Assembly (NCBI RefSeq): GCF_001665785.1
Contig: NZ_LZSO01000017.1
Span: forward strand, 62,001 to 126,000
Source: Mycolicibacterium peregrinum
GTDB lineage: Bacteria; Actinomycetota; Actinomycetes; Mycobacteriales; Mycobacteriaceae
Length of the DNA: 64,000 bases
Direction: 5' to 3'
The notes under the pieces were generated by a model. It was not told the origin of the DNA. It was given only the letters and a program-made list of their open reading frames with translations, and ran no database searches. Made by a program: the position numbers and the translations under genes. This document shows, piece by piece, positions 18,063-28,098 of this stretch. The number at the start of each line of letters is the position of its first letter. Position 1 is the first letter of the stretch.

Positions 18063-19162
18063 GTCGTCTCCTCGTGCGAGCGCTCGTCGGGCGCCTGATC
18101 CGGTCGGTGGTCGCCCCACTTCTTGTCGATGGCATTCCACGGGTCGGCCAACTTGCCCGGATAGTCCTTGTACGCGGACTTCGACCGCAGGAACGTGCGG
18201 ATCAGGGGTGCGGCCAGGCCGATCGGAAACCGCTTCAGCCCGGCGTTCGCCCTGGTGTCGGCCAGTAGCTGCGGCCAGGAGTGGCGCTGGAACCCGAGCA
18301 CCTCCTGCGAGCGGGTGGTGTCCATCCAGTCGGTGGCGAACCAGGCGGCGTCGTCATCGGGGTTGCCGGGCCTGCCGATCGGCAGGCCGCCCTTGATTCC
18401 CATCGCGGCAGCCGCTTGCGAACCGACTGCGGACTGGATGTGGCGGTGCGTCTCGGCGTCGCCACCGATCAGCAGCACCTCGTGGTTGGCGGTCTCGGTC
18501 GGGACCGTGGTGGCCGCGACGAACGCGGCCGCCACATCACGCACGTCGACCGTCTGCAGCCGCCCGTCGGCGGGCAGCACGCTCTCGAACGAGATGAGGT
18601 CCACGTCGATGCCGAGGCTGAACTCTGAGCTCATGACCCCACCGAGACGCAGGATCAGCCAGTCCAGCTTCGAGGCCCGGACCAGGGCTTCTGCCTCGAC
18701 CTTGTGCGCGCCGTAGATGTCGGACGGGTTGACCGGGGTATCCGGGGTCAGCACACCGTCGATGTGGTGCGGATTGCGGGCGCCGTAGACCGCGATGCTG
18801 GAGGCCTGGACGAACCGCGGCGGCGTGGGCTGGGCTTCGGCGGCCTTCAGCAGCGATGCGGTGGCCTCGACGTTGACCTTCCGGGCCAGCCCGCGACGCA
18901 TGTAGCAGAACGGCGGGATGATGGCGGCGAGGTGGATGATCGCGGCCGGTGCGACCGCCGCCACCAATGCGTCGACGGCGGCGGCGTCGGTCAGATCGGC
19001 CCAGCGCACCTCTACGGATGCGGGGAGCGCGGCGGCCGCCTTACGGTTCGCCGGCACGTCGAGATCGGTCGCGACCACCGTGCGTCCGGCGGCGGTCAGC
19101 GTCTTCACCACGGCCGAGCCCACCAAACCGAACGCGCCGGTAACCAAAACAGCGTCGGACAT
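18059..19162 (-). CDS. NAD-dependent epimerase/dehydratase family protein
   Basis: A 367-residue extended SDR. The nucleotide motif is GAFGLVGS (GxxGxxG) and the catalytic pair is Ser in QASSIAVYG with YGAHK. It resembles the 3beta-HSD/epimerase group. The ATG at 19162 is preceded by GAGGAGG at ideal distance. The C-terminal third (IGLAAPLIRTFLRSKSAYKDYPGK) is unlike sugar epimerases. It heads a three-gene operon preceded by an exact KstR-consensus 14-mer, suggesting oxidation or reduction of a steroid or similar hydrophobic alcohol. Confidence 0.82.
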   Translation of the reverse strand: MSDAVLVTGAFGLVGSAVVKTLTAAGRTVVATDLDVPANRKAAAALPASVEVRWADLTDAAAVDALVAAVAPAAIIHLAAIIPPFCYMRRGLARKVNVEATASLLKAAEAQPTPPRFVQASSIAVYGARNPHHIDGVLTPDTPVNPSDIYGAHKVEAEALVRASKLDWLILRLGGVMSSEFSLGIDVDLISFESVLPADGRLQTVDVRDVAAAFVAATTVPTETANHEVLLIGGDAETHRHIQSAVGSQAAAAMGIKGGLPIGRPGNPDDDAAWFATDWMDTTRSQEVLGFQRHSWPQLLADTRANAGLKRFPIGLAAPLIRTFLRSKSAYKDYPGKLADPWNAIDKKWGDHRPDQAPDERSHEETT

Positions 19163-19174
19163 AGGCCTCCTCGC

Positions 19175-19194
19175 TAGAACGTGTTGCAACACTA
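19175..19194 (-). promoter_or_regulatory. KstR-like operator and promoter of SDR operon
   Basis: TAGAACGTGTTGCA (19175-19188) matches the KstR consensus TNNAACNNGTTNNA at every fixed position. Directly upstream on the minus strand is a -10 TAGTGT (19194-19189), which puts the operator over the transcription start, a repressing position. A second, overlapping palindrome GTGTTGCAACAC lies at 19181-19192. Confidence 0.6.
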
Positions 19195-19561
19195 GCGAAC
19201 GCAGGTGTGGTGTGTGTCACCGCGATCCGGAACTCCATCGCGCGTTCCCCCGCAGGCGTTCGCCCGAGGTTGCTCAGCAACCGGTGACCGTCCATCGTGC
19301 TGGGAGAGGGCGGGGATCGGCGAATGTTGCTGCCGTTGCCTCAAAAGCATCGGCCAGTGGCACTTTGCGGCGTTATGTGTGACCGGTGACACGCTGACCA
19401 CCCCACTGTGATGCATTTGCCCGAACGGTCGTCGTTGCCGGATTTGGAAATTTGCCCGAGAGGTATGCAAGGTGTGGCTGTAGGTATCGATCGAAAGTGA
19501 GCCAATCGCAGGCGTTTGTGATGTACTCGGTTGCACGCGTCAGTAATTGGGGAGGTGTGGG
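19195..19561. other. Intergenic region, no gene recognised
   Basis: About 370 bases between the divergent SDR operon and the small acidic protein gene. ORFs here are short and lack ribosome-binding sites or coding character. A 16-base near-palindrome GTGTGACCGGTGACAC (19377-19392, two mismatches) is the only obvious structured element and could be an operator. The ribosome-binding site GGGGAGG just before 19562 belongs to the next gene. Confidence 0.5.
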
Positions 19562-19837
19562 ATGTCTGAAGATGTCGTGACGGGGGTTAACGACAGCGAC
19601 TCCGGCGAAATTGCCGAAGGGGTTGCTGTGGGTTCCTCGGTGGTCGTTTATCCGGGAACTGACGACGAATTGCACGGCACAGTCGTCGAAGATTTCGCCG
19701 ACTTGGCCGGGACTGCGGTGGAGGTCGCTGGGGAGCGAATTGTCGAGCCGGCGCGCCGGTGGGCAGTCAACCTCGACGACGGCGGTCTGGTGTTCGTCGA
19801 CGACGACAGCATTGCGCTCGCCGCGCAGGCTGCCTGA
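19562..19837 (+). CDS. Small acidic conserved-type protein
   Basis: A 91-residue, strongly acidic protein with no signal peptide or membrane span. The sequence VGSSVVVYPGTDDELHGTVVEDFADLAG suggests a small beta-barrel, and later RWAVNLDDGGLVFVDDDSI adds two strands. The ATG at 19562 follows GGGGAGG at a good distance. It stands alone between divergent operons. I do not recognise the family; the fold guess is from strand pattern only. Confidence 0.7.
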   Translation: MSEDVVTGVNDSDSGEIAEGVAVGSSVVVYPGTDDELHGTVVEDFADLAGTAVEVAGERIVEPARRWAVNLDDGGLVFVDDDSIALAAQAA

Positions 19838-19849
19838 GTTCCAGGCAGT

Positions 19850-21097
19850 TCACCGCAGGTTCAGCGGAAGCTGACGTAACCGCCGCACCAACAGGCTGGG
19901 TTGCCATTCGGCATCCCCGGCTGGACTGATGGTGCCGGTGACGGCGAGCAGCGCCGAGATCACGATGCGGGCTTCGAGGCGGGCGAGCGCGGCCCCGATA
20001 CAGAAGTGCCCGCCCTTGCCGAATGCCAAGTGATTCTTGATGTTCGGACGATCCAGCCGGAACACGTTCGGATCCTCGAACACAGTCTCATCCCGGTTCG
20101 CTGCACCCCACAGCAGCAGTAGGCGGCTGCCTGCCGGAAGCGCGACGCCCGCCAGTTCGACATCGGCCAGTACATGCCGATAGTGGCCGCGGAACGGGGA
20201 TTCGAACCGCAACACCTCCTCCAGGAATGGCACGACCGTCGTGGGATCCTGACGCAGCTTTCCTGCCAGCTCGGGCTGACGGCTCAGTATCCCGACGGCG
20301 CTGCCGATCAACGACGCGGTCGATTCGCCTCCCGCGCCCACCAGCTGGATCAGCATGAACACCGCCGTGTCGCGGGACACGCGCTCGGCCGCGCAGTAGG
20401 TCGCCAGGTCGCCCAGCAGATTCTCGCCCGGATTTGCCGATGCTTCGACAAACCGTTCGGTCAGGTAGCCGCCGAGTTCGACGGCCGCGATCCCCGATGC
20501 CGTCAGCTGCTCGGCGTCGACGAGCCCGTCCAGGAGTTGCGTGCTGGCGTAGGCCCAGGTCACGAGTCGGTCCACGTCTTCGGCCGGCAACCCCAGCAGC
20601 CGTGCGACCACCAGCATGGGCAGGCGGTCGGCCAGTGCGGACATCCATTCGAACTCCCCGCCGGCCGTGGCGAGCAGATCTGCGGTCGTGCCGGCGATGA
20701 AGGGCTCCAGCTCAGCGATCCGTTTCGCCGCCATCCGTGGCAGCACCAGTTTGCGGTGGGCGGCGTGAGCCGGATCGTCAGCGGTGGCCAGTACATGGAT
20801 AGGGCCGCCCGGCTCGCCCATGCCGAATGCGCTGACGGTGCCATCGGCCTGGGACCACATGGTGGCGGTGAGGTTCGACGAGAAGTCGTGCGTGCGGGCG
20901 GTGGCCTCGAGGACGGCATCGAACGAACTCACCACGAAGAACGGTGAGTCACCGACCTGCGCCACCGGTGCGTGCGCCCGCAGCCGGTCGTAGAGCGGAT
21001 ACGGATCTTGCAGGCAGGCGGGCTCGAACAGTTCGTGTGCCAGGAGCATTTGGCCAGGTTGGCTGGCCTGTTCCAGGCCCGTCAACGATGCCGGCAC
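19850..21097 (-). CDS. Cytochrome P450
   Basis: A 415-residue soluble bacterial P450. The I-helix oxygen motif is GAGGEST, ExxR is in EEVLRFESPF, and the heme-Cys loop is FGKGGHFCIG. The conserved opening DPYPLYDRLRAHAPV is present. The open frame continues upstream to 21217 but that region overlaps the divergent TetR gene. The GTG at 21097 gives a normal length, though the start is uncertain (ATG at 21049 is possible). Substrate unknown. The adjacent divergent TetR is its likely regulator. Confidence 0.88.
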   Translation of the reverse strand: MPASLTGLEQASQPGQMLLAHELFEPACLQDPYPLYDRLRAHAPVAQVGDSPFFVVSSFDAVLEATARTHDFSSNLTATMWSQADGTVSAFGMGEPGGPIHVLATADDPAHAAHRKLVLPRMAAKRIAELEPFIAGTTADLLATAGGEFEWMSALADRLPMLVVARLLGLPAEDVDRLVTWAYASTQLLDGLVDAEQLTASGIAAVELGGYLTERFVEASANPGENLLGDLATYCAAERVSRDTAVFMLIQLVGAGGESTASLIGSAVGILSRQPELAGKLRQDPTTVVPFLEEVLRFESPFRGHYRHVLADVELAGVALPAGSRLLLLWGAANRDETVFEDPNVFRLDRPNIKNHLAFGKGGHFCIGAALARLEARIVISALLAVTGTISPAGDAEWQPSLLVRRLRQLPLNLR

Positions 21098-21202
21098 ATG
21101 TTGATATTCGCCGACGGGATGCCGGTTGCGGGGGCGTCTCAATCGCGCGCGATGACCTGCGCTCGAAATGAGAAATCTGAGGAGCTTTGTCTCAAGGTGC
21201 GA

Positions 21203-21208
21203 TAAATT
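21203..21208 (+). promoter_or_regulatory. -10 hexamer of TetR gene, leaderless start
   Basis: TAAATT, 7 nt before the ATG at 21216 and without a Shine-Dalgarno. Just upstream an interrupted inverted repeat TGAGA (21169-21173) / TCTCA (21190-21194) could be the operator shared with the P450 gene. Confidence 0.45.
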
Positions 21209-21215
21209 GGCCGTC

Positions 21216-21770
21216 ATGTCTCCAGGGCGTGAAGACTGGTTGGTCGGGGGCGACCGACGTGTCGAAGCTGCCGAACGGATCTATGCCGCCGCGGCCGAGA
21301 TGGCTGCCCGCGACGGACTGGACGCTCTTGACATCGATGCGTTGGCTGCACGGGTGCACTGCTCACGCGCGACGGTGTACCGGCATGCGGGAGGCAAGGC
21401 GCAGATCCGCGACGCCGTGCTCGCCAGGTTGGCCGTATCGATCGTGGGGGAGGTGCGTCGCGCCGTCGACGGCCTGACTGGAGCAGAACGCGTGTTGGTC
21501 GCCGTTACCGTTGCGCTGCAACGTATCCGGGCCGACCCGATGTTCGGACTGCTGCTCAGCTCACTGCGCAGTGGGGGTGGGATGGCGGATCTGACGCGAT
21601 CACCGGTTCCCGCCGCATTCGCCACCGAACTGACCGGACTCGGCGAGGACGACCCGGCGGCTGCGGCGTGGATCGTGCGACTGGTGTTGTCGTTGTTGGT
21701 CTGGCCGGGGGGCGACGAGGCGGCTGAGCAAGAGATGTTGAGGCGCTTCGTGGCTCCCGCGTTCGGCTAA
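21216..21770 (+). CDS. TetR-family regulator
   Basis: A 184-residue TetR-type repressor. The N-terminal helix-turn-helix (about 15-60) reads AAERIYAAAAEMAARDG, then LDIDALAARVHCSRATVYRHAGGKAQIRDAV. The C-terminal ligand domain ends in a helix with LVLSLLVWPGGDEAAEQEMLRRFV, a pattern seen in TetR proteins paired with P450s. The ATG at 21216 is favoured by a -10 7 nt upstream. Its 3' end overlaps the convergent FGE gene by 4 nt. Confidence 0.85.
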   Translation: MSPGREDWLVGGDRRVEAAERIYAAAAEMAARDGLDALDIDALAARVHCSRATVYRHAGGKAQIRDAVLARLAVSIVGEVRRAVDGLTGAERVLVAVTVALQRIRADPMFGLLLSSLRSGGGMADLTRSPVPAAFATELTGLGEDDPAAAAWIVRLVLSLLVWPGGDEAAEQEMLRRFVAPAFG

Positions 21771-22651
21771 GGCTGTTTGACACATCGAAAACCGATGTGG
21801 CTCATGCCGGTATCCACCATCTGGGGACGCCGTGCAGCCGGCCGGTAGCGCATGCAGTAGCTGTCCGCGCACAGGAACGAGCCGCCCTTGATCACCTTGC
21901 GCCCGATCTGGAACTGGGGCTGGTCGGGGTCGTAGGTATCTGCGGCACAGCACGGTGTGGTGGCCCGGTCCTCGCCGTACCAGTCGGTGGTCCACTCCCA
22001 TACGTTGCCTGCCATGTCGAACAGGCCGTAGCCGTTGGGCTCGAAGCTGCCGACCGGTTTCGTTGTGCCGTAACCGGTGTCGGGCAGGTAGGGGAATTCT
22101 CCGTGCCAGTAGTTCGCCAGGTACTGTCCGGGTTGCTCGGGCCGGTCACCCCACGTGTACGCCGCACCGGGGATCCCGCCGCGGGCCGCGGTCTCCCACT
22201 GGGCCTCGCTCGGCAGTTCCAGCCCGGCCCAGTCCGCATAGGCCGCGGCATCGTCGAAGGCGATGTGTACCACGGGATGCTGCTCGCGTCCCGTCAGTGA
22301 CGAGCGTGGTCCGCGTGGGTGATTCCAGCACGCACCCGGCGTCCATGCCCACCATTGGCTGATGTGTCGCAGATCCACGGGGCCGGCAGTGCGCCGGAAC
22401 ACCATCGAGCCGGGGACGAGGTTCCCCGGTGGGGCGCCCGGGAAATCGTCGGGGTTCACCGGACGTTCGGCGACCGTGATGTAGCCGGTGGCTGAAACGA
22501 ACTGCGCGAACTCGCTATTGGTCACCTGGTGGCGCTGGATCCAGAATCCCGCGGTGGAGACCTCTTGTGCGGGTGCTTCTTCCGGGTAGTGCGCGTCAGA
22601 GCCGAGAATCGTCGTCTGGGCCGGAATCCACACCAGATCGGCTGATGTCAT
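21767..22651 (-). CDS. Formylglycine-generating enzyme (sulfatase activator)
   Basis: A 294-residue FGE/SUMF1-type enzyme, homologue of M. tuberculosis Rv0712. It oxidises the active-site Cys of type I sulfatases to formylglycine with copper and O2. The paired active-site cysteines are in GGSFLCADSYCMRYRPAARR (C261, C266). Family blocks are HQVTNSEFAQFV, HPVVHIAFDDAAAYADWAG, LPSEAQWETAARGG and DMAGNVWEWT. The start at 22651 is chosen because residues upstream of MTSADLV do not fit the family. It is the last gene after two sulfatases that carry its target motif. Confidence 0.92.
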   Translation of the reverse strand: MTSADLVWIPAQTTILGSDAHYPEEAPAQEVSTAGFWIQRHQVTNSEFAQFVSATGYITVAERPVNPDDFPGAPPGNLVPGSMVFRRTAGPVDLRHISQWWAWTPGACWNHPRGPRSSLTGREQHPVVHIAFDDAAAYADWAGLELPSEAQWETAARGGIPGAAYTWGDRPEQPGQYLANYWHGEFPYLPDTGYGTTKPVGSFEPNGYGLFDMAGNVWEWTTDWYGEDRATTPCCAADTYDPDQPQFQIGRKVIKGGSFLCADSYCMRYRPAARRPQMVDTGMSHIGFRCVKQP

Positions 22652-22656
22652 GCGTC

Positions 22657-22711
22657 GACTCTGCGGTGAGGGCGAGGGGTACTCGCACTTTGGCGCCCTG
22701 GACACAGAGTC
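22657..22711. repeat. 55-bp dispersed intergenic repeat, copy A
   Basis: A 55-base element that starts GACTCTGCGG and ends CAGAGTC, so its ends form a 7-base inverted repeat. About 76% identical over the full 55 bases to copy B at 35848-35902, without gaps. It fills most of the gap between the HAD and FGE genes. Confidence 0.55.
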
Positions 22712-22729
22712 GATGCCGTGGGTACACAT

Positions 22730-23629
22730 TCAGTCAAAGACGGTCGTCCAATCGTCGCGCATGCTCGCCACCGTCCAGTCGCGGTCCGCGGCGAGCCCCA
22801 GCACCTTCTCGGCCCCTGCGGTGTAATCGAATTCGCGGTCGGCATCATCGTGGCGGACCAGCATGCTCAACGACGGACCCGGGCCGCCGGCGGCGTACTC
22901 CAACATCTCGATGTCGCCGTTGGAGTTACCCGCGGCGAAGATCGGCCGACGCCCGATGCGCCCCCAGATGCGCACCGCCTTGACTGGTCCGTCGTTCAGG
23001 AACTCGGGGGTGGCTGTCGTCCTGAGTTGACCGTCGACGAAATCGAGCCCCACCGAACTGCCGATCACCCGCTCGGGCGGGACGCCGTACATCGATGCCG
23101 TCACCGGGCGCATGAAATCGCGGCCGCCGCCGGAGACGATGTAGTTGGTGAAGCCGTTGGCCTCCAGGTAATGCAGCAACTCGACCATCGGTAGATAGCC
23201 GCACGTAGTGTACGGACGAGCCAGTGTCGGGTGCTGCGCCTCGGCGAAGAACGCTTTGATCCGGTCGGCGTGGTCCTCGACCGTCAGCCCGGCGTAGGCC
23301 GAAAGGGCACCGCCGGCAAGGACTTTGAGTGCCGAGTCGTCGCCGTTGTAGTGCTTGGTCACCGCGTCGCCGAACCAGCCGAGATCGCCGGCAGCCGCAG
23401 CGGTGTAGGGCTGGGTGGCGGCAAGCGCCGGGTCCGCTGCGGCCTGCTCGGCCAGCCGGCGGACCAGGAAATCCAACTGGATGTAGGCGGGCTTCTCACA
23501 CCACAGGGTGCCGTCGTTGTCGAACACCGCCACCCGCTCTTCGGGGGAGAACGTCGTACCGGCCCGGGCCACGAAGTCGACGATCGCCGACTTCGCGGGT
23601 CCGTCTTTCCAGGAACTGAGTTCGGCCAC
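22730..23629 (-). CDS. HAD-superfamily phosphatase
   Basis: A 299-residue HAD hydrolase. Motif I is DNDGTLWCEKP (nucleophile and acid/base Asp), motif II is the Ser in IVSGGGRDF, and motif IV is GNSNGDIEML. The cap between motifs I and II is helical, as in phosphoserine-phosphatase-like members. It begins 2 nt after the stop of the upstream sulfatase, so it is co-transcribed with the sulfatase pair and FGE. Its substrate may be a phosphorylated product of sulfatase action, which is inference. Confidence 0.85.
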   Translation of the reverse strand: MAELSSWKDGPAKSAIVDFVARAGTTFSPEERVAVFDNDGTLWCEKPAYIQLDFLVRRLAEQAAADPALAATQPYTAAAAGDLGWFGDAVTKHYNGDDSALKVLAGGALSAYAGLTVEDHADRIKAFFAEAQHPTLARPYTTCGYLPMVELLHYLEANGFTNYIVSGGGRDFMRPVTASMYGVPPERVIGSSVGLDFVDGQLRTTATPEFLNDGPVKAVRIWGRIGRRPIFAAGNSNGDIEMLEYAAGGPGPSLSMLVRHDDADREFDYTAGAEKVLGLAADRDWTVASMRDDWTTVFD

Positions 23630-23631
23630 GC

Positions 23632-25185
23632 TCAGCCGCCCCGCGTGGCCAGGAACTTCTCGAGCTCCTCCACGGCGTGGTTGATGGTGAACGAGGCAGG
23701 CTCCTGCCGCGGTGGGAACTCCTTGAAGGTCTCGAGGAACTCATTGACGATCGCCCCGGCGTAGAACATGAGGTACAGGCGGTCGATCACCCAGTCCCAG
23801 TAGGTGTTCGACGTGACATCCGCATGCTCGAAGGGGTCGGTGCGCAGGTTGAAAAGCTTCGGTGCCCGCAACTTGGTGAACGGCTCGAACCACACCTCAA
23901 GCGTTCCCTGGCAGCGCTGCTCCATGAAAACGACCTTCCAGTTGTCCGCGCGGACCCCGAGGACATCGCCGTCGTCGGAGAAGTAGATCATCCCGCGCCG
24001 TGGGGATTTGTCGACTTCACCGGTGAGATAGGGAAGCAGGTTGTACCCGTCGATGTGCACCTTGTATTCGGTCTGGCCGTCGGCGCCGGCCTTGTGGCCT
24101 TTCTTGAGCTTCTCGACGATGTCCGGGTCGCCGGCGGCGGCGAGAAATGTCGGCAGCCAGTCGTGGTGCTGGACGATCTCGTTGGAGACGATGCCTGCCT
24201 TGATCTTGCCGGTCCACCGGATCATCTCGGGAATCCGGAATGCGCCTTCCCAGTTGGTGTTCTTCTCGCTGCGGAACGGGGTGGTCGCGCCATCCGGCCA
24301 ACTGTTGGCATGTGGGCCGTTGTCGGTGGAGTAGATGACGATGGTGTCCTCGGCGATGCCGAGTTCGTCGACGAGGTCGAGGAGCCGGCCGACGTGGCCG
24401 TCGTGATCGATCATCGTGTCGTGGTACCGCGACTGCCAGCGTCCGGCCTGCCCCTCGCTCTCCGGCTTGGTGTGGGTCCGGAAATGCATGTGGGTCATGT
24501 TCATCCACACGAAGAACGGTGTGTCCGATTCATGCTGACGCTTGATGAAATCCACACAGGCTGACGTGGTTTCATCGTCTACGGTCTCCATCCGCTTCTT
24601 CGTCAGCGGTCCGGTGTCCTCGATGCGTTGTTTGCCGACCGGTCCGTACCGTGGGTCGACCTCACCGGAATCCTCTTCGGTGGCCCAGGAGTGGATGACG
24701 CCGCGGGGGAGCAGTGCCTTCCGGAGTTTGGGTGCCTCTTCCTCGGTGGGATAGTCCTCGTGCTCGGGTTCTTCCTCGGCGTTGAGGTGGTACAGGTTGC
24801 CGAAGAACTCGTCGAATCCGTGCGCGGTCGGCAGGTACTTGTTCAGATCGCCCAGGTGGTTCTTGCCGAATTGTCCGGTGGCGTAACCCAACGGCTTCAG
24901 CAACTCGGCGATGGTCGGGTCCTCCTTCTGGAGTCCCACGTCGACGCCGGGCATGCCGACCTTGCTCATGCCGGTGCGGTAGACACTCTGGCCGGTGATG
25001 AACGACGCCCGGCCCGCCGTGCAGCTCTGCTCACCGTAGGAATCGGTGAAAAGCATGCCCTCGTTGGCAATCCGGTCGATATTGGGTGTCTGGTAGCCCA
25101 TCATGCCGCGGCTGTAACAACTCAGGTTCCAGATCCCGATGTCGTCGCCCCAGATGACGAGGATGTTCGGTTTACCGTTCGGCAT
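23632..25185 (-). CDS. Type I arylsulfatase (copy 2)
   Basis: A 517-residue sulfatase that hydrolyses sulfate esters. The catalytic motif is SCTAGRAS with Cys55 as formylglycine precursor, the C-x-A-x-R variant of the C-x-P/A-x-R consensus. Metal-binding Asp residues are in WGDDIG at the N-terminus and STDNGPH later. There is no signal peptide, so it acts in the cytoplasm or is exported by another route. Very close to the upstream paralogue. Eighteen nt separate it from that gene and 2 nt from the HAD gene. Confidence 0.92.
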   Translation of the reverse strand: MPNGKPNILVIWGDDIGIWNLSCYSRGMMGYQTPNIDRIANEGMLFTDSYGEQSCTAGRASFITGQSVYRTGMSKVGMPGVDVGLQKEDPTIAELLKPLGYATGQFGKNHLGDLNKYLPTAHGFDEFFGNLYHLNAEEEPEHEDYPTEEEAPKLRKALLPRGVIHSWATEEDSGEVDPRYGPVGKQRIEDTGPLTKKRMETVDDETTSACVDFIKRQHESDTPFFVWMNMTHMHFRTHTKPESEGQAGRWQSRYHDTMIDHDGHVGRLLDLVDELGIAEDTIVIYSTDNGPHANSWPDGATTPFRSEKNTNWEGAFRIPEMIRWTGKIKAGIVSNEIVQHHDWLPTFLAAAGDPDIVEKLKKGHKAGADGQTEYKVHIDGYNLLPYLTGEVDKSPRRGMIYFSDDGDVLGVRADNWKVVFMEQRCQGTLEVWFEPFTKLRAPKLFNLRTDPFEHADVTSNTYWDWVIDRLYLMFYAGAIVNEFLETFKEFPPRQEPASFTINHAVEELEKFLATRGG

Positions 25186-25203
25186 CTTTTCGTCTGCCCC
25201 TTC

Positions 25204-26754
<1,551 letters not shown>

Positions 26755-26892
26755 GTTGGCTCCTCGCCTCGACAGATCCACCCCGACCCGTTTCCGACCA
26801 TAGGCGCTCTGTGGCGTGCTCGCCGCGGCTTCGTCCGCCTGTCGCCGGATATTTACGCATTCGACCAGCGTTGCGGTGGTAGGACCAAAGCC

Positions 26893-27776
26893 ATGAGTGG
26901 GCCGACAGTCCGCGAGGCAGTGCGCACGCTGCATCCCGGCTACTTCGCTCTGGTGATGGCCACCGGAATCATGTCCATCGCAATGACTTATCACCGTGCG
27001 CATGCGGTTTCGGTGGTGCTGTTGTGGGTCGCAGCCATCGCCTACGTGGTTCTGGTGACGCTGACGGTCATCCGTATCGTCTCCTACCGACGGGAATTCG
27101 TGGCGGATCTGACGGATCCACGCCGGGGCTTCGCCATGTTCACGTTTCGTGGCCGCGACCTGCGTAGTCGGTACGTGACTGGCCGCCGACGGCCATTACG
27201 GCTTGGCGTTCACACTCTTGGCGATCGGCTGGGTCGCCTGGATGGTGTTGGGCTACGTGGTGCCGTGGACGGCGGTGCTCGGTCAGGAGGTCCGGCCGGT
27301 GCTGCAGAGCGCCAACGGCACCTGGTTCATCTGGGTGGTGGCCAGCCAGTCCATTGCCGTGCTAGCCGCGGCGTTGCAGCCCGAAATAGCTGTGGGCCGT
27401 TCGGAATTGGCGTTGTTGGCGGTGTTCTCGCGGTCTCTTCTGGGCCTTCGGTACCTGGCTCATCCCACCGCTGATCGCGGCCGGCATCTGGCGGCACTGG
27501 GTCCATCACATTCCGTTGCGCTACGACGCCACCCTGTGGAGCGTGGTTTTCCCGCTCGGTATGTACGGCGTCGGTGGCCACTACCTCGGCCAGGCTGATC
27601 AGTTGCCGATCGTGGAGCGCATCGGATACATCGAGAGCTGGATCGCGCTGGCGGTGTGGGCGCTGGTATTCGTGGCAATGCTCCGCCACATCGTCCTCAC
27701 ACTCTGGCTCGATCGCGACGACGCCTCTGGCGTGGACGCCGTATCCGGCGCACCCTTGGAGGTGGAGGGTGATTGA
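26893..27776 (+). pseudogene. TDT/TehA-family transporter, broken
   Basis: Remnant of a tellurite-resistance/dicarboxylate (TDT, SLAC1-like) channel. It opens MSGPTVREAVRTLHPGYF with ALVMATGIMSIAM in frame 1. Near 27145 an extra T (TTTCGTGG) moves the homologous reading to frame 2, where a TGA at about 27177 precedes LAADGHYGLAFTLL. Near 27431 the frame shifts again (TCTCGCGG) to frame 3, giving GLFWAFGTWL and IPLRYDATLWSVVFPLG through to a stop at 27774. Two frameshifts plus one nonsense codon argue for a real pseudogene rather than a single sequencing error. The product normally has ten membrane spans. Confidence 0.8.
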
Positions 27777-27777
27777 C

Positions 27778-28053
27778 ATGTACGACAAGGATCTGACCAA
27801 CAAATGGCTCGTCGAGATCGAGTTCTCCGAGGACGAGGTCCACACCCACGCGTCGGCCCGGGCGCAGGTGCGCGACGACACCATGTCCACAACCGGAGAC
27901 GCCTACCGCAACCCGAAAGACCCCGGCGCACCGATGATCGGTGAGGAGATCGCTGCGGCCCGTGCTCTCATCGCCTTGGGCAGCGATCTCCTGCATGCCG
28001 CTTCGGCACGCATCGAACAGTCCACGCACCACCCGGTGCATCTGTACCGCTGA
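27778..28053 (+). CDS. DUF1876 (Rv1738/Rv2632c-like) protein
   Basis: A 91-residue protein of the DUF1876 family, small proteins strongly induced in the mycobacterial DosR dormancy response. Rv1738 resembles ribosome hibernation factors in fold. Family features are KWLVEIEFSEDEVHTHASARAQVRDD and IGEEIAAARALIALGSDLL with a late HHPVHLYR. GGAGG (27760-27764) and GAGGG (27764-27768) lie upstream. It begins 1 nt after the transporter pseudogene, so it probably relied on that gene's promoter; whether it is still expressed is unclear. Confidence 0.85.
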   Translation: MYDKDLTNKWLVEIEFSEDEVHTHASARAQVRDDTMSTTGDAYRNPKDPGAPMIGEEIAAARALIALGSDLLHAASARIEQSTHHPVHLYR

Positions 28054-28098
28054 ACGGGGCTGCCAGGGTGTCCGCAGGGGTGCGGCACACTCTTCGGC

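Noticed and set aside
26876..26895. Possible DosR box before the transporter pseudogene (GGACCAAAG shared with the box at 6681)
   Set aside because: Only about 11 of 20 positions match, the right half-site is missing, and it overlaps the start codon.
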